NCBI RefSeq assembly: GCF_004745505.1
Contig: NZ_RKLX01000003.1
Location: forward strand, 122,971 to 186,970
DNA from: Levilactobacillus suantsaiihabitans
Lineage (GTDB): Bacteria; Bacillota; Bacilli; Lactobacillales; Lactobacillaceae
Length of the DNA: 64,000 bases
Direction: 5' to 3'
The position numbers and the translations under genes are program-made. The first letter of the stretch is position 1. The number at the start of each line of letters is the position of its first letter. This document shows, piece after piece, positions 25,668 to 34,433 of the stretch. The notes under the pieces were generated by a model that saw only the letters and a program-made list of their open reading frames with translations, searched no databases and was not told where the DNA came from.

Positions 25668-26045
25668 CTTGTCGAAATATGTCTAAGTTAATTCAGATAA
25701 CAAATATAGGGTTAACGATTAGTCTAACGAAAGCGCTATCGAAACGGATTAGACAATTTACGTAATTCGCTGAATTTATTGGGGAAATTGGCCTTGATTT
25801 TAGCGGTGACTAACTAGGTAAAACCTTTAATGAAACACCAACTAGTAGCCGTCAAAAGAAATATTTTTCGAGAAAACAAGTAATTTGGGTAATTAGTTTT
25901 ATCACCTGACAATTAAGCTTGATTTTCTTGCGAAACGGGATACAATAAGGGTGTAGAAAAGATTACCCACATTAACAAATGTGTAACGTAAAAATGAATG
26001 ACTAGGGCGAGTGCAGCACATAAACTTCATTAGGGGGAAGTTATC
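25668..26045 (+). promoter_or_regulatory. Intergenic region with promoter of the divergent LRR gene
   Basis: TTGATT (25919-25924), 16 bases, TACAAT (25941-25946) is a good promoter. Upstream lies an inverted repeat TCTAA / TTAGA around 25722-25757 that encloses a cre-like core (GAAAGCGCTATC, about 25729-25740). Catabolite control is only a guess. Confidence 0.5.
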
Positions 26046-28259
26046 ATGCGGAATGAATTAGGGACAATGAAAGAGCACTACAAGAGCTACAAGGCAGGCA
26101 AACGCTGGGTTTTCGCATGCATCACGGTGATGAGTTTAGGTCTAGGACTCGTTGGTGCGGGCACCACGGCTCAAGCCGATGATGCGTCAGGTAATGACGC
26201 TTCGTCCAGCAATGTCCAACCAGCAAGCAATTTGCAAGATAAGCAACAGGTCTTAAAGACAACAACGTCTTCAACGACCAAAGAAAGCGATGTTCAAAAC
26301 AGTGCTGACAATGACGTCGATTCCGACAATCTCGCCAACGATACGAGCAACGACGCCGCCAACAGTGATCAAGAAAAGGACAACACTGGCGCACCGCAAT
26401 CGGATGCTGATGTGAATGCTAGTTCAGACAAGGATAATGTTAACGACGAACCGGCACCACAAGCCCCCGTCGATGACCAGTCAGGACAAGCTGATGATGT
26501 TGTCGACGACACACCAGACACGGTCAAGGATGAAAGTCCTGAGAGCAATGTGGCTGGCAATACGGATAACACCACTGATAAGATCGATGAAACCGGTGAC
26601 ACTGACAAAATGGCGGTTAGCGACCTGAATACATCAGCTACTTACGGTCCAGCGCGGCTCGCTCGGACTAATCTAATGAAGACTGCCACTTCCAGCATTG
26701 ACGGTGTGGATGCATCAGTTTGGATGCCGGATGCCAATTTGCGAGCCGCAGTTGAATATGATATCAACCGGTGGAATCAGGAGGGGGATGTCACGGTTAC
26801 TGATGCTAACCTTTCTGAAAATTTGGCTCGTCTGAATTCCTTGACCATTAGCAATGCAGCTGGCATGCCAACGAGTCTGGAAGGGTTACAGTACTTTACC
26901 CGATTGGGAACGCTTGAAGTAAATGGTGACTTACCGGCCGCTGGTTGGATTGACTTCTCGTTTGCTAAGAATTTGAGCATTGTCTACATCACTGACAGCG
27001 CGCTGAATGGCGTCGATTTTCCAACTTTCTTTAAGCAAACCTTTGGTAACAACCCAGAACTGATGATTTTAAGCATCACGCATTCTGGCATGACCGGTAA
27101 TCTGCCAGACATCACAAATTATCACAACCTGCAAAACTTTACCGTGACGAATGCCAACTTGACGGGGACTTTAGCGGATCTCGGAAGTTCCACCAGTCTG
27201 AAGACGTTGATGCTGGGTTACAACCAGCTGACCGGTAATTTAAGCGGCATTGACAACTTTCCTAATTTGGCGTCATTGTACGCGGCGGATAATAATCTGT
27301 CCGGCGATTTGACCGACATGAGTCATTACACGGGAACGTTATATTTGCCAGACAACCACTTAACTTCTGGGGTACAAAATCAAAAAGGCTATGCCCAAGG
27401 GCTCTCCAGCATGGACTTCCAAACGGTCACCGGTCCAACCTACACGTTGACGTCCAAGAATCGTGAAATTGATCCGGTGGCTGGTGTCATCGCTGGGGTT
27501 CAAGATGCAACGGGGGCCATTGCCACGGACGACCCGATGATCGTTTACAATCCGGGGACTGCTGGCGAATACTTTAAGATCGTTACCACCAGTAATGGCG
27601 GGTTCAAGTTGCAGGCCATCGGGGATGTGCCGGACGGCGATTACACGCTGACGGTCATCAACAAGAAGACCTATCAATACGGCGTCAACCTGACTTTCAC
27701 CGTTAAGAATGGTGAGGACCCCGCTGACCCAGACACGACTGATCCGGATACTAAGGATCCCGACACCGACACCACCAACCCTGGCGGCACGACCACGCCA
27801 GACACCACTAACCCGGACACGACGCCAACCACGCCGGAAACTACGACGCCAGATACGCCGGTCACTGGTGGCGACGCGGATGAAATCATTGCGCCAACCA
27901 CGGATGATTCGGCCACGCCGTTAACTGGCGGGGATGGTGCCACCATCGATACTACGACGCCAACTGCCCAAACCACGAACCAATCAGCCGGTCAAGCCGA
28001 CCGCGTGGTTAAGAACACGACTAAGCGAAACGGTCAGCCGGTCAGTCTAGTAGCCAAGAACAGTGCCCGTGTTGTGCGGGGCACTAAGGCACCGGTGGCT
28101 CACCAACCAGCCACCGCGAACCGCCTGGCTGCCAAGCGGACTGCGACCCCAACGACGTTACCACAAACCAACGAGCAGAATAGCGCTGAGCTGATTGCTG
28201 CCGGCGTAGCAGTTGCCTTAGCAACGTTAGGGATGGGCGTGAAGGTCCGTCGTCACTAA
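26046..28259 (+). CDS. Divergent LRR surface protein, LPQTNE-anchored
   Basis: 737 residues from ATG 26046 (AGGGGG upstream). KxYKxGKxW-type signal (H-Y-K-S-Y-K-A-G-K-R-W), an Asp/Asn/Ser-rich acidic stalk to about 205, then V-D-A-S-V-W-M-P-D (about 223), which is a diverged form of the I-D-x-W-M-P-N motif of the seven upstream paralogues. Leucine-rich repeats (about 268-450) are longer and Gly-rich (L-T-G-N-L pattern, like plant/bacterial extracellular LRRs), followed by an Ig-like region (about 450-555). There is no MucBP domain. A Thr/Asp/Pro-rich spacer precedes L-P-Q-T-N-E near 702. It is anchored to the wall by sortase; the ligand is unknown. It is probably a distant relative of the array. 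Confidence 0.85.
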   Translation: MRNELGTMKEHYKSYKAGKRWVFACITVMSLGLGLVGAGTTAQADDASGNDASSSNVQPASNLQDKQQVLKTTTSSTTKESDVQNSADNDVDSDNLANDTSNDAANSDQEKDNTGAPQSDADVNASSDKDNVNDEPAPQAPVDDQSGQADDVVDDTPDTVKDESPESNVAGNTDNTTDKIDETGDTDKMAVSDLNTSATYGPARLARTNLMKTATSSIDGVDASVWMPDANLRAAVEYDINRWNQEGDVTVTDANLSENLARLNSLTISNAAGMPTSLEGLQYFTRLGTLEVNGDLPAAGWIDFSFAKNLSIVYITDSALNGVDFPTFFKQTFGNNPELMILSITHSGMTGNLPDITNYHNLQNFTVTNANLTGTLADLGSSTSLKTLMLGYNQLTGNLSGIDNFPNLASLYAADNNLSGDLTDMSHYTGTLYLPDNHLTSGVQNQKGYAQGLSSMDFQTVTGPTYTLTSKNREIDPVAGVIAGVQDATGAIATDDPMIVYNPGTAGEYFKIVTTSNGGFKLQAIGDVPDGDYTLTVINKKTYQYGVNLTFTVKNGEDPADPDTTDPDTKDPDTDTTNPGGTTTPDTTNPDTTPTTPETTTPDTPVTGGDADEIIAPTTDDSATPLTGGDGATIDTTTPTAQTTNQSAGQADRVVKNTTKRNGQPVSLVAKNSARVVRGTKAPVAHQPATANRLAAKRTATPTTLPQTNEQNSAELIAAGVAVALATLGMGVKVRRH

Positions 28260-28280
28260 TTGAAAAAATGGATTCATCGC

Positions 28281-28322
28281 GAGTGGTCCAACGAAAATTT
28301 TCGTTGCGGCCACTCTTTTTTT
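28281..28322 (+). terminator. Terminator of the divergent LRR gene
   Basis: A long hairpin (GAGTGG...CCACTC with inner ACGAAAA/TTTTCGT) followed by eight T. Confidence 0.9.
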
Positions 28323-28474
28323 GCCCATTTCTATCCAATTTCATCAATGTGGTGAACTACCGGACAACTAAGCAATTTTTGTTTAAAATAATTAGCGAAT
28401 TGTGTTGATTGTTGCCGCCGGGAGGACGAAAATAGGGGTGGAGTCTTATTGGGAAAGGTAGGGATTAAATCAAT

Positions 28475-30577
28475 ATGGAAACGAAACGGACGCACTTTAA
28501 AATGTACAAGAGTGGCCGTCGCTGGGTCTTCGCCTGTGCTGTGCTTTTAGTCACGCTGGGTGCCGGGACCACGGTGATCGCCAACGCCGATGTTGCTGGG
28601 ACTAGCTCTAGCAGCAGTTCAGTGGTCAGCGGGGAAAGCGGCAGTAGTGCAAGTAGCAGTAGTGAAAGTAGCGCTACCAGCTCGTCTGCAAGCGACCCTT
28701 CAGCCACGTCTGCCACTAGTTCTAGTGAAAGCAGTGAATCATCAAGCCAATCTAGTGACTCTAGTGAATCGTCAATCGATAAGTCGAACACGGCTGACTC
28801 AGATGTCCAGTCTAGTAACGCGAAGAAGACGACCAGCGTCAAGGCGGCTGCATCGGTCAATAAGAAGTCACTGACGACACCGAAGTCCTTGAAGGTCGAC
28901 CACAGTTTGAAGCAGTCCATCAAGCAAACGGTGAAACAGGCGACCGCACCAAAACGGTATGACCACGCCAGCTTAAGCCAAATCGCTAAGGCCGCAGCCA
29001 ATTCGTCGAAAGTCCAATCCATCAGCAACTTACTACATAAGCTCGCCGGCACCAACGCGACGGCTGCCGCGGTGACGCCTTATGCTGACACCGGGATTCA
29101 AGCCGGCGGTAGCGTTTACGATGATTACCCAGACCTGGACAACATCTTAGGTGTCTCCTCCGTCTTCCACATTTTTGCGCGGGAGGCCGAATTGAACGCC
29201 CACACCAACGGGAACATTGCCGTGCAAAACCTGATTGGGAACGTCAACTTTGGGACCAATATCATTGAAGAATTGTTGGACAAGGATATTTCGTACATCC
29301 AAAATGTCACCAATATTGCCAACAGTTCCTTCGTTTCCGGTGGGGACACGCGGAGCAACAAGGTCGTCTTCGGGGAAGGCATTACGATCGACATCAGCAA
29401 TCCCAACCGGCCGATGATCAACGGCGAATACATTGACCACCTGCTGGCCAGTGAAGTTTACCAAGACCAAAATGGCCAAACCTACATTGATTTCGACGCC
29501 GAATTTGCGAAACTGAAGGCCCTAAATGAATCGTTGGCCAACCAGTCCAGCAATGCGACGTTTAGTAACAGTGATTTTGACGACCAGAACAACCGGGTCA
29601 TCGACATCACGAACATGACGCCTAACGAAAACAACCAGATCGTCATCAACCTGACGCCGGACGTATTGAACAGCGATACGCCGCTGACCATCTACGGCCT
29701 GTCACCAGACGCTGACGGGACCACGGTCATCATCAACGTGGATACCGGTGGCAACGACGACTACAACGTGAACTCCCAGATCAAGGTCTTCTACAGCGAT
29801 GGGACCGAACGGAACAACCACGAAACGGAAGACTTTGGGGACAACCATTTGCTGTGGAACTTCTACAACAGCCAGGCCAGTGACAAGCAATACACCGGGA
29901 CGCTGGACTTTAAGAAGGCCTTCCAAGGCAGTATCTTGGCGCCATCCGCTGACGTGATTGCCGATGCCAACATCGACGGCAACATCATTGCCGACAGAGT
30001 GGTGGTCAACGCGGAAACTCACCGTTGGGACCTGCAAGACAACAAGGACAATGAAGAAGACGTCGACGATGAAGAGAATGATTTTGAAATTCCCGTCCAC
30101 CCCGGCATCGAAGTTCCTGGCATCCCCACGTATCCAGAAGAACCTGACACTGAAAATCCGGACACGGAAACGCCAGGGACCGAGGAACCGAATGTCGTTG
30201 ATCCCGACACCGAAGAGGATAACGGTGGCGAAGAGGACTTGACCTACGAACACGAGCACCCCGACTACTCCGAGGCAGAAGCCGAAGACTTTGAAGACGA
30301 TTTGATCAACTTTGAAGAAAACGGTGATGTTGCTGGCGAAGAGGCCTTGTTGAACAAGGTCGACGCCGCCATCGCTGCGGCCCGGGCCAAGGGGGATACC
30401 GAATTGGTTGCCCAACTCGAATCCGTCCGCAACAACATCTTGCGCGCCTTAGGTCTGAGCGACGGCCTGCCACAAACCGGTGAGGCCAATGAAAACTGGC
30501 TGAGCGCGGTCGGCTTCGTCTTGGCCGGCACCTTGCTGGCGACCGGCGTGGCGGTTGACCGGAAGCGGCGGTATTAA
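28475..30577 (+). CDS. Ser-rich choice-of-anchor-A surface protein, LPQTGE-anchored
   Basis: 700 residues from ATG 28475 (GGTAGGG upstream). KxYKxGKxW-like signal (H-F-K-M-Y-K-S-G-R-R-W), a Ser-rich stretch (about 47-115, S-S-S-E-S type, a likely O-glycosylation target), then a basic linker. The main domain, about 215-515, is of the choice-of-anchor-A type, ending with G-S-I-L-A-P-S-A-D-V and N-I-D-G-N-I-I-A-D. An acidic Pro/Glu/Asp stalk and a short helical segment precede L-P-Q-T-G-E near 662. In lactobacilli, Ser-rich proteins with this signal are commonly exported by the accessory SecA2/SecY2 route; that route is not encoded in this window. The role is probably adhesion or biofilm matrix. 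Confidence 0.85.
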   Translation: METKRTHFKMYKSGRRWVFACAVLLVTLGAGTTVIANADVAGTSSSSSSVVSGESGSSASSSSESSATSSSASDPSATSATSSSESSESSSQSSDSSESSIDKSNTADSDVQSSNAKKTTSVKAAASVNKKSLTTPKSLKVDHSLKQSIKQTVKQATAPKRYDHASLSQIAKAAANSSKVQSISNLLHKLAGTNATAAAVTPYADTGIQAGGSVYDDYPDLDNILGVSSVFHIFAREAELNAHTNGNIAVQNLIGNVNFGTNIIEELLDKDISYIQNVTNIANSSFVSGGDTRSNKVVFGEGITIDISNPNRPMINGEYIDHLLASEVYQDQNGQTYIDFDAEFAKLKALNESLANQSSNATFSNSDFDDQNNRVIDITNMTPNENNQIVINLTPDVLNSDTPLTIYGLSPDADGTTVIINVDTGGNDDYNVNSQIKVFYSDGTERNNHETEDFGDNHLLWNFYNSQASDKQYTGTLDFKKAFQGSILAPSADVIADANIDGNIIADRVVVNAETHRWDLQDNKDNEEDVDDEENDFEIPVHPGIEVPGIPTYPEEPDTENPDTETPGTEEPNVVDPDTEEDNGGEEDLTYEHEHPDYSEAEAEDFEDDLINFEENGDVAGEEALLNKVDAAIAAARAKGDTELVAQLESVRNNILRALGLSDGLPQTGEANENWLSAVGFVLAGTLLATGVAVDRKRRY

Positions 30578-30653
30578 TCCTCTACTAGTACTAACGAAAT
30601 CCAATCGCGATTTGTAACCCCCTAATTGGTGGAAAAACTGAACGATTGCTGTC

Positions 30654-30675
30654 AAACGTTGGTTTAGCAACGTTT
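30654..30675 (+). terminator. Small hairpin downstream of the Ser-rich gene
   Basis: A perfect 8-bp stem AAACGTTG / CAACGTTT with a 6-base loop, followed by TAAC rather than a T-run; may assist the next terminator. Confidence 0.4.
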
Positions 30676-30684
30676 TAACTATAA

Positions 30685-30732
30685 AAAATGACCTTGACTC
30701 ATCACGTTCACGCGGTGGGTCAAGGTCATTTT
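30685..30732. terminator. Bidirectional terminator between convergent genes
   Basis: A long stem AAAATGACCTTGAC / GTCAAGGTCATTTT with A and T runs on either side, between the converging Ser-rich gene and TSUP permease gene. Confidence 0.85.
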
Positions 30733-30736
30733 GGGA

Positions 30737-31480
30737 TTAAAAGAGCATGCGCACGCCCATGAAAATCAGCAGGACGCCCATGAACGGCTTGAGGTAATAG
30801 TTGAGTTTGGCCGGATCCACGTGCATCAACAGTCTTGGCGCACACAACGCGCCCAGGACAGCACCGATCATCAGCCAGATGCCGACTTGCCAATCGATAT
30901 TGTTGGCCGACAGGTGAAAGAGCAGGCCCACCAGCGACGTTCCGACCAGCACGTAAGAGGAGGTCGCCGCGGCAGGCAACATGTCCAGCCCCAAGACCAA
31001 CAGCCCCGCGATGATGGGACCGCCGCCACTCAGGCCCGCGACGCCGACCATGATTCCGCTCAACATGCCGTAGATGGCAGCCTGAGCACTTTGATGGCGG
31101 GGTGCCTTGGCTTTGGTCATGATGAAGCGTTTGATCAGCACCTGCACGCCGAGTCCCGCCAAAATGAGGGCGACGATCCAGGTGTAGATGTCGTTGGGGA
31201 TGTACGGCGCCAACAGCGCACCCACCACCGTGGCGGGGATAGCCGTCAGCAGCATTTGGTTGCCGACCTTAAAGTGAATCTGGCCGGTGCGGTAATGGCC
31301 GTAGGCACCCACCACCAACGACGGAAACGCCGTGAACAGCGACGTGGACGCGGCGACCGCGGGCGCCAACCCGAAGACGCTGGTCAACAGGCCCAGGTAA
31401 ATGGCCGCACCGCCGCCACCAGTTGAGAGGACTAACAGTCCCACTAGAAATCCAATTATCAGAAAAACTGCCCACATCAT
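30737..31480 (-). CDS. TSUP-family permease (TauE/SafE type)
   Basis: 247 residues and about eight hydrophobic segments, with the Gly-rich patterns of the sulfite/organosulfonate exporter family: G-x-L-V-G-L-L at the N-terminus (residues 11-17), G-A-L-L-A-P in the middle and the duplicated G-x-x-S-G-G-G-P-I motif (about 165). Such proteins move small sulfur compounds or carboxylates across the cytoplasmic membrane; the substrate here is not known. It is a single gene, divergent from an SDR gene and convergent with the surface cluster. Confidence 0.8.
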   Translation of the reverse strand: MMWAVFLIIGFLVGLLVLSTGGGGAAIYLGLLTSVFGLAPAVAASTSLFTAFPSLVVGAYGHYRTGQIHFKVGNQMLLTAIPATVVGALLAPYIPNDIYTWIVALILAGLGVQVLIKRFIMTKAKAPRHQSAQAAIYGMLSGIMVGVAGLSGGGPIIAGLLVLGLDMLPAAATSSYVLVGTSLVGLLFHLSANNIDWQVGIWLMIGAVLGALCAPRLLMHVDPAKLNYYLKPFMGVLLIFMGVRMLF

Positions 31481-31604
31481 TTACCCAATCGTCTCCTTAT
31501 CGACTTATCCTGTTAACTAGTGTAACGATAACGGAATGGGTCGTCAATTTGTGACCATTGTTGTATGATGGCTGGTAAAGACCAAAGAATGGTAGGTGCG
31601 TAAA

Positions 31605-32333
31605 ATGAAGTTGACACAACAGCGAATTTTAATTGTCGGAGGCACATCGGGATTTGGCGAAACGGTCGCCGGCCAGGCCTTACAGGCGGGGGCGAGTGTG
31701 CACGTGATTGGCCACAGCCAGGCCCACGTGGATGCCGCGTTGACGCGACTCCAGTTGTCAGGAACGGACGCAACGGGCACCGCGCTCGATGCGCAGGACC
31801 CGCACCAGCTGGCGGTCTTCTTTGCGTGCCAGCCCAAATTTGACCACGTCTTGTCCTTTTTAGGCGGGGCCATGGGCGGTGGCTTTTTGGACAACGATGT
31901 GGCTACCATTCGCCAGGCCATCGAGGATAAATTCTTCGCCAACCTCCAACTGGCCAAGGCGGCGGTCGGGCATTTAAACGAACACGGTTCGCTGATTTTC
32001 ACTTCCGGCGCGGGCGGCCATCCGGATGACGCATCCGGGGCCATCATCGGCAATCAGGCCATCAATACCATGGTGGCGGGCTTAGCGGTCGAATTGGCGC
32101 CAGACTTCCGGGTCAACGCGGTCGCACCAACCTGGACGCCAACAGGCTTGTGGCGCCAGTTAAGCGCCGAGCAAGTGGCCCAGCAGGCACAGGATTTTGC
32201 GCAGGGCGTGCCGTTGAAACGCGTGGCAACTAAAGCGGAAGTCGCTTCGGCCTATCTGTACCTGATGGAAAATGATTTCGTCACCGGGCAGGTGCTCCAC
32301 GTGGATGGCGGCGTGGACCTGGGCGTGCGGTAG
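31605..32333 (+). CDS. SDR-family oxidoreductase
   Basis: 242 residues from ATG 31605 (TAGGTG upstream; GTG 31596 is also open). A classical short-chain dehydrogenase layout: nucleotide-binding G-G-T-S-G-F-G-E near the N-terminus, and the active-site area F-T-S-G-A-G-G-H-P-D-D-A. The usual Y-x-x-x-K is replaced by A-I-I-G-N-Q-A, so the catalytic Tyr/Lys pair is not evident. The C-terminal V-D-G-G is normal. It may therefore be an atypical or weakly active family member. The substrate is unknown. Confidence 0.75.
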   Translation: MKLTQQRILIVGGTSGFGETVAGQALQAGASVHVIGHSQAHVDAALTRLQLSGTDATGTALDAQDPHQLAVFFACQPKFDHVLSFLGGAMGGGFLDNDVATIRQAIEDKFFANLQLAKAAVGHLNEHGSLIFTSGAGGHPDDASGAIIGNQAINTMVAGLAVELAPDFRVNAVAPTWTPTGLWRQLSAEQVAQQAQDFAQGVPLKRVATKAEVASAYLYLMENDFVTGQVLHVDGGVDLGVR

Positions 32334-32340
32334 TGGGGAA

Positions 32341-32369
32341 GAGTCTGAGATGTGGTCTCAGGCTTTTTT
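32341..32369 (+). terminator. Terminator of the atypical SDR gene
   Basis: Stem AGTCTGAGA / TCTCAGGCT followed by six T. Confidence 0.8.
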
Positions 32370-32467
32370 GTTTGGCGCAGTTGGGGAGCTTTTTTGTGGG
32401 ATTCTGTTGGTTCGGTGCGTTCGAGATATTTTCGCCATTTTATCCTGGTCCTGGCGGCTTCCGAAAC

Positions 32468-32582
32468 GTGCAAAAACGGGCAGGTCCCTGCGCTTAGTAA
32501 AAATAAGACCTCCTGCCCGGCGATGCCGAACAGAAGGTCTTATTCTCACTAATGCTCAGGACCTAAGCGCCCGTTTTTGCAC
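32468..32582 (-). repeat. Very long inverted repeat downstream of the SDR gene
   Basis: Arms of about 44-48 bases (32468-32511 and 32535-32582). The outer 14 bp GTGCAAAAACGGGC pair perfectly with GCCCGTTTTTGCAC. The inner 10 bp AATAAGACCT / AGGTCTTATT are also perfect, and the middle is mostly paired with a 4-base bulge. It begins 8 bases after the stop of the leftward SDR gene, so it acts at least as its terminator. Its size and second internal hairpin are unusual for a terminator. Confidence 0.75.
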
Positions 32583-32589
32583 TCTTATC

Positions 32590-33354
32590 TTAATAACTAG
32601 TCCACCCGCCATCAACCGGCACAACCGTTCCGTTTACGTAACTGGCTGCGTCCGAGCAGAGGAATAGGGCCGTTTGGGCGATTTCGTCGCCGGTTCCTGG
32701 TTCTGGGGACAGTGGCATGCCGACGCTTTGACGTTCCATGCCTTCCTTGTCGATCCCTTTCATAGATTCGGCAATGTTGGTCTTGATGCCACCCGGTGCG
32801 ATGGCGTTGGTCCGGATGCCCATGTTTTCATACATGTACGCCGTGTTCTTGGTCAAGCCGACCACCGCGTGCTTGGAAGCCGTGTAAGCCGCACCGGCGC
32901 GGCCACCACCGATACCGCCCACGGAGGCGATATTTAAGATGACGCCAGATTTTTGTTTGGTAAAGAGCTTCAAGGCCTCCCGCGTTGCCAGCATCACGCT
33001 GGTCGTGTTGACCGTCATCACGCGGTCCCACAACTCGTTGGTCAGCGTGCCGACCGGCGCCATGTTATCCATGATACCGGCGTTGTTGACTAAGATATCC
33101 AGGTGACCAAAGCTATCGACGGCCTTTTGAACCATGGCGACCACATCGGCCTCCTTGGTAACGTTGGTGACCGCGGCGACGGCATCATTGCCAGCGTCGG
33201 TGATGGCCTTAACCACTTCGTTGAGACGGTCTTCGTTGATATCGGCGGCCACGATTTTGGCGCCTTCCTTGGCAAATAATTCCGCCATGGATTTCCCCAT
33301 GCCGGAGCCGGCACCCGTGATAATGGCCACTTTTCCTGCTAATTGTTGACCCAC
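32590..33354 (-). CDS. SDR-family oxidoreductase (3-oxoacyl-ACP/alcohol reductase type)
   Basis: 254 residues from GTG 33354, 8 bases from AAGGAG; GTG 33363 overlaps the site. All classical SDR motifs are present: T-G-A-G-S-G-M-G (cofactor binding), D-I-N in the acidic position that suggests NAD preference, N-N-A-G, the catalytic Ser (N-I-A-S-V), Y-T-A-S-K and the P-G-G loop. It reduces or oxidises a carbonyl/alcohol pair; the exact substrate cannot be told from sequence. The promoter has a cre-like site, suggesting carbon catabolite repression. It is a single gene ending in an unusually long hairpin. Confidence 0.85.
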   Translation of the reverse strand: MGQQLAGKVAIITGAGSGMGKSMAELFAKEGAKIVAADINEDRLNEVVKAITDAGNDAVAAVTNVTKEADVVAMVQKAVDSFGHLDILVNNAGIMDNMAPVGTLTNELWDRVMTVNTTSVMLATREALKLFTKQKSGVILNIASVGGIGGGRAGAAYTASKHAVVGLTKNTAYMYENMGIRTNAIAPGGIKTNIAESMKGIDKEGMERQSVGMPLSPEPGTGDEIAQTALFLCSDAASYVNGTVVPVDGGWTSY

Positions 33355-33403
33355 GTCACTCACTCCTTAGTGAAAATGTTTTAGGCTTAATTACCTAATC
33401 CTT

Positions 33404-33437
33404 ATTATATTCTTTTACTTAACAGAAAGCGCTTAAT
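33404..33437 (-). promoter_or_regulatory. Promoter with overlapping cre-like site for the SDR gene
   Basis: Minus-strand TATAAT (33404-33409), and 14 bases further upstream AGAAAGCGCTTAAT (33424-33437), two mismatches from the CcpA site consensus and covering the expected -35 region. CcpA repression is inferred. Confidence 0.45.
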
Positions 33438-33525
33438 ATGCTGGGGAATGAGTCAAAATGTTTGTAAGTGGTCGTCATTCATGTAACGATAAAAGTAACA
33501 TCAAAAAGTAAAGGAGTTTTGCCAA

Positions 33526-34389
33526 ATGAAATACGTGATTACCGGTGCGACCGGTCATTTGGGTAGCCAAATCGTCGACCAACTGGCGCAGCGCGTGTCC
33601 GCAACTGAAATCACCCTCGGGGTCCACACTCCAGCCAAGGCCCAGGCGTTTGCCCAGCGGGGGATGGCCGTTTTGCCGCTGGATTATCGCGAGGCCGATA
33701 GCCTGGTGGCTAGCCTGCGAGATGCCGACGTGGTCATTTACGTGCCCAGCAAGAGTCATGACAGCTTCAGCCGGGTCACGGAGTTTGAAAATGTGATTGC
33801 GGCCGCGCAAACGGCGCAAGTCCACCACTTGATCGTCATGGGCTTCATCGCTGACCAGGCCAATAATCCGTTTGACCTGTCGGCGTTCTACGGCTATGTG
33901 CCGCGGCGCTTGGCGGCATCGGGGTTGTCGTACACCATTTTGCGCAACGCTCTGTACGCCGATCCGCTGGTGCCGTATCTGCCCGAGTTGGTCGACCGCC
34001 ACAACGTCATCTATCCGGTGGGAGACGCGTCGTTGAGCTTCATCAGCCTGGCCGACAGCGCGGCCGCCTTTGCGCAGGTCGCCGTCACGCCGCGGCTGTG
34101 GACCCGTCCCGTTTATACGCTGACGCAGGAACGTTCCTACACCATGCCAGCGCTGGCCCAGGTGCTCAGCCAAGTCTCCGGAGAAGCCATCGGTTACGCG
34201 CCGGTCACGTTGGCCCAATTTGCCACGATGTATGACCAGGGGCACGAGGGCCACATGCTGGCGTCGATGTACGCCGGCGGGGCCAAGGGCCTACTGGCCA
34301 CGGTCACGGACGATTATCGGCAAATCATGGGCCACCCCGCCCAATCGCTGCCGGACTTTTTGACGGCAGCCCTTGCAGCCAAAAGTTAA
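33526..34389 (+). CDS. NmrA-like NAD(P)H-binding protein (quinone reductase QOR2/YtfG type)
   Basis: 287 residues starting with the Rossmann motif V-I-T-G-A-T-G-H-L-G, followed by the pattern of atypical SDRs (no Tyr-Lys pair): L-D-Y-R-E-A-D-S, A-D-V-V-I-Y-V-P, and a C-terminal region with Y-T-L-T-Q-E-R-S-Y-T-M. This resembles YtfG/QOR2 proteins, which bind NADPH and reduce quinones or sense redox state. AAAGGAG precedes the ATG. An Rrf2-family regulator follows 44 bp downstream, so regulator and enzyme are likely one transcript controlled by that regulator. Confidence 0.8.
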   Translation: MKYVITGATGHLGSQIVDQLAQRVSATEITLGVHTPAKAQAFAQRGMAVLPLDYREADSLVASLRDADVVIYVPSKSHDSFSRVTEFENVIAAAQTAQVHHLIVMGFIADQANNPFDLSAFYGYVPRRLAASGLSYTILRNALYADPLVPYLPELVDRHNVIYPVGDASLSFISLADSAAAFAQVAVTPRLWTRPVYTLTQERSYTMPALAQVLSQVSGEAIGYAPVTLAQFATMYDQGHEGHMLASMYAGGAKGLLATVTDDYRQIMGHPAQSLPDFLTAALAAKS

Positions 34390-34433
34390 GCGGGTATAAT
34401 GGTTCGATGAATACTGGTGAAGGGGGTCTGTTT

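Noticed and set aside
25729..25740. cre site upstream of the divergent LRR gene
   Set aside because: The core GAAAGCGCTATC is far (about 180 bases) from the promoter and has several mismatches; mentioned only as a remark.
29702..30415. 237-codon minus frame opposite the Ser-rich gene
   Set aside because: Val/Phe/Gly-rich shadow of an Asp/Asn-rich coding sequence.
30731..31426. 231-codon plus frame opposite the TSUP permease
   Set aside because: Gln/His/Arg-rich shadow of a hydrophobic membrane protein gene; the minus strand has clear family motifs.
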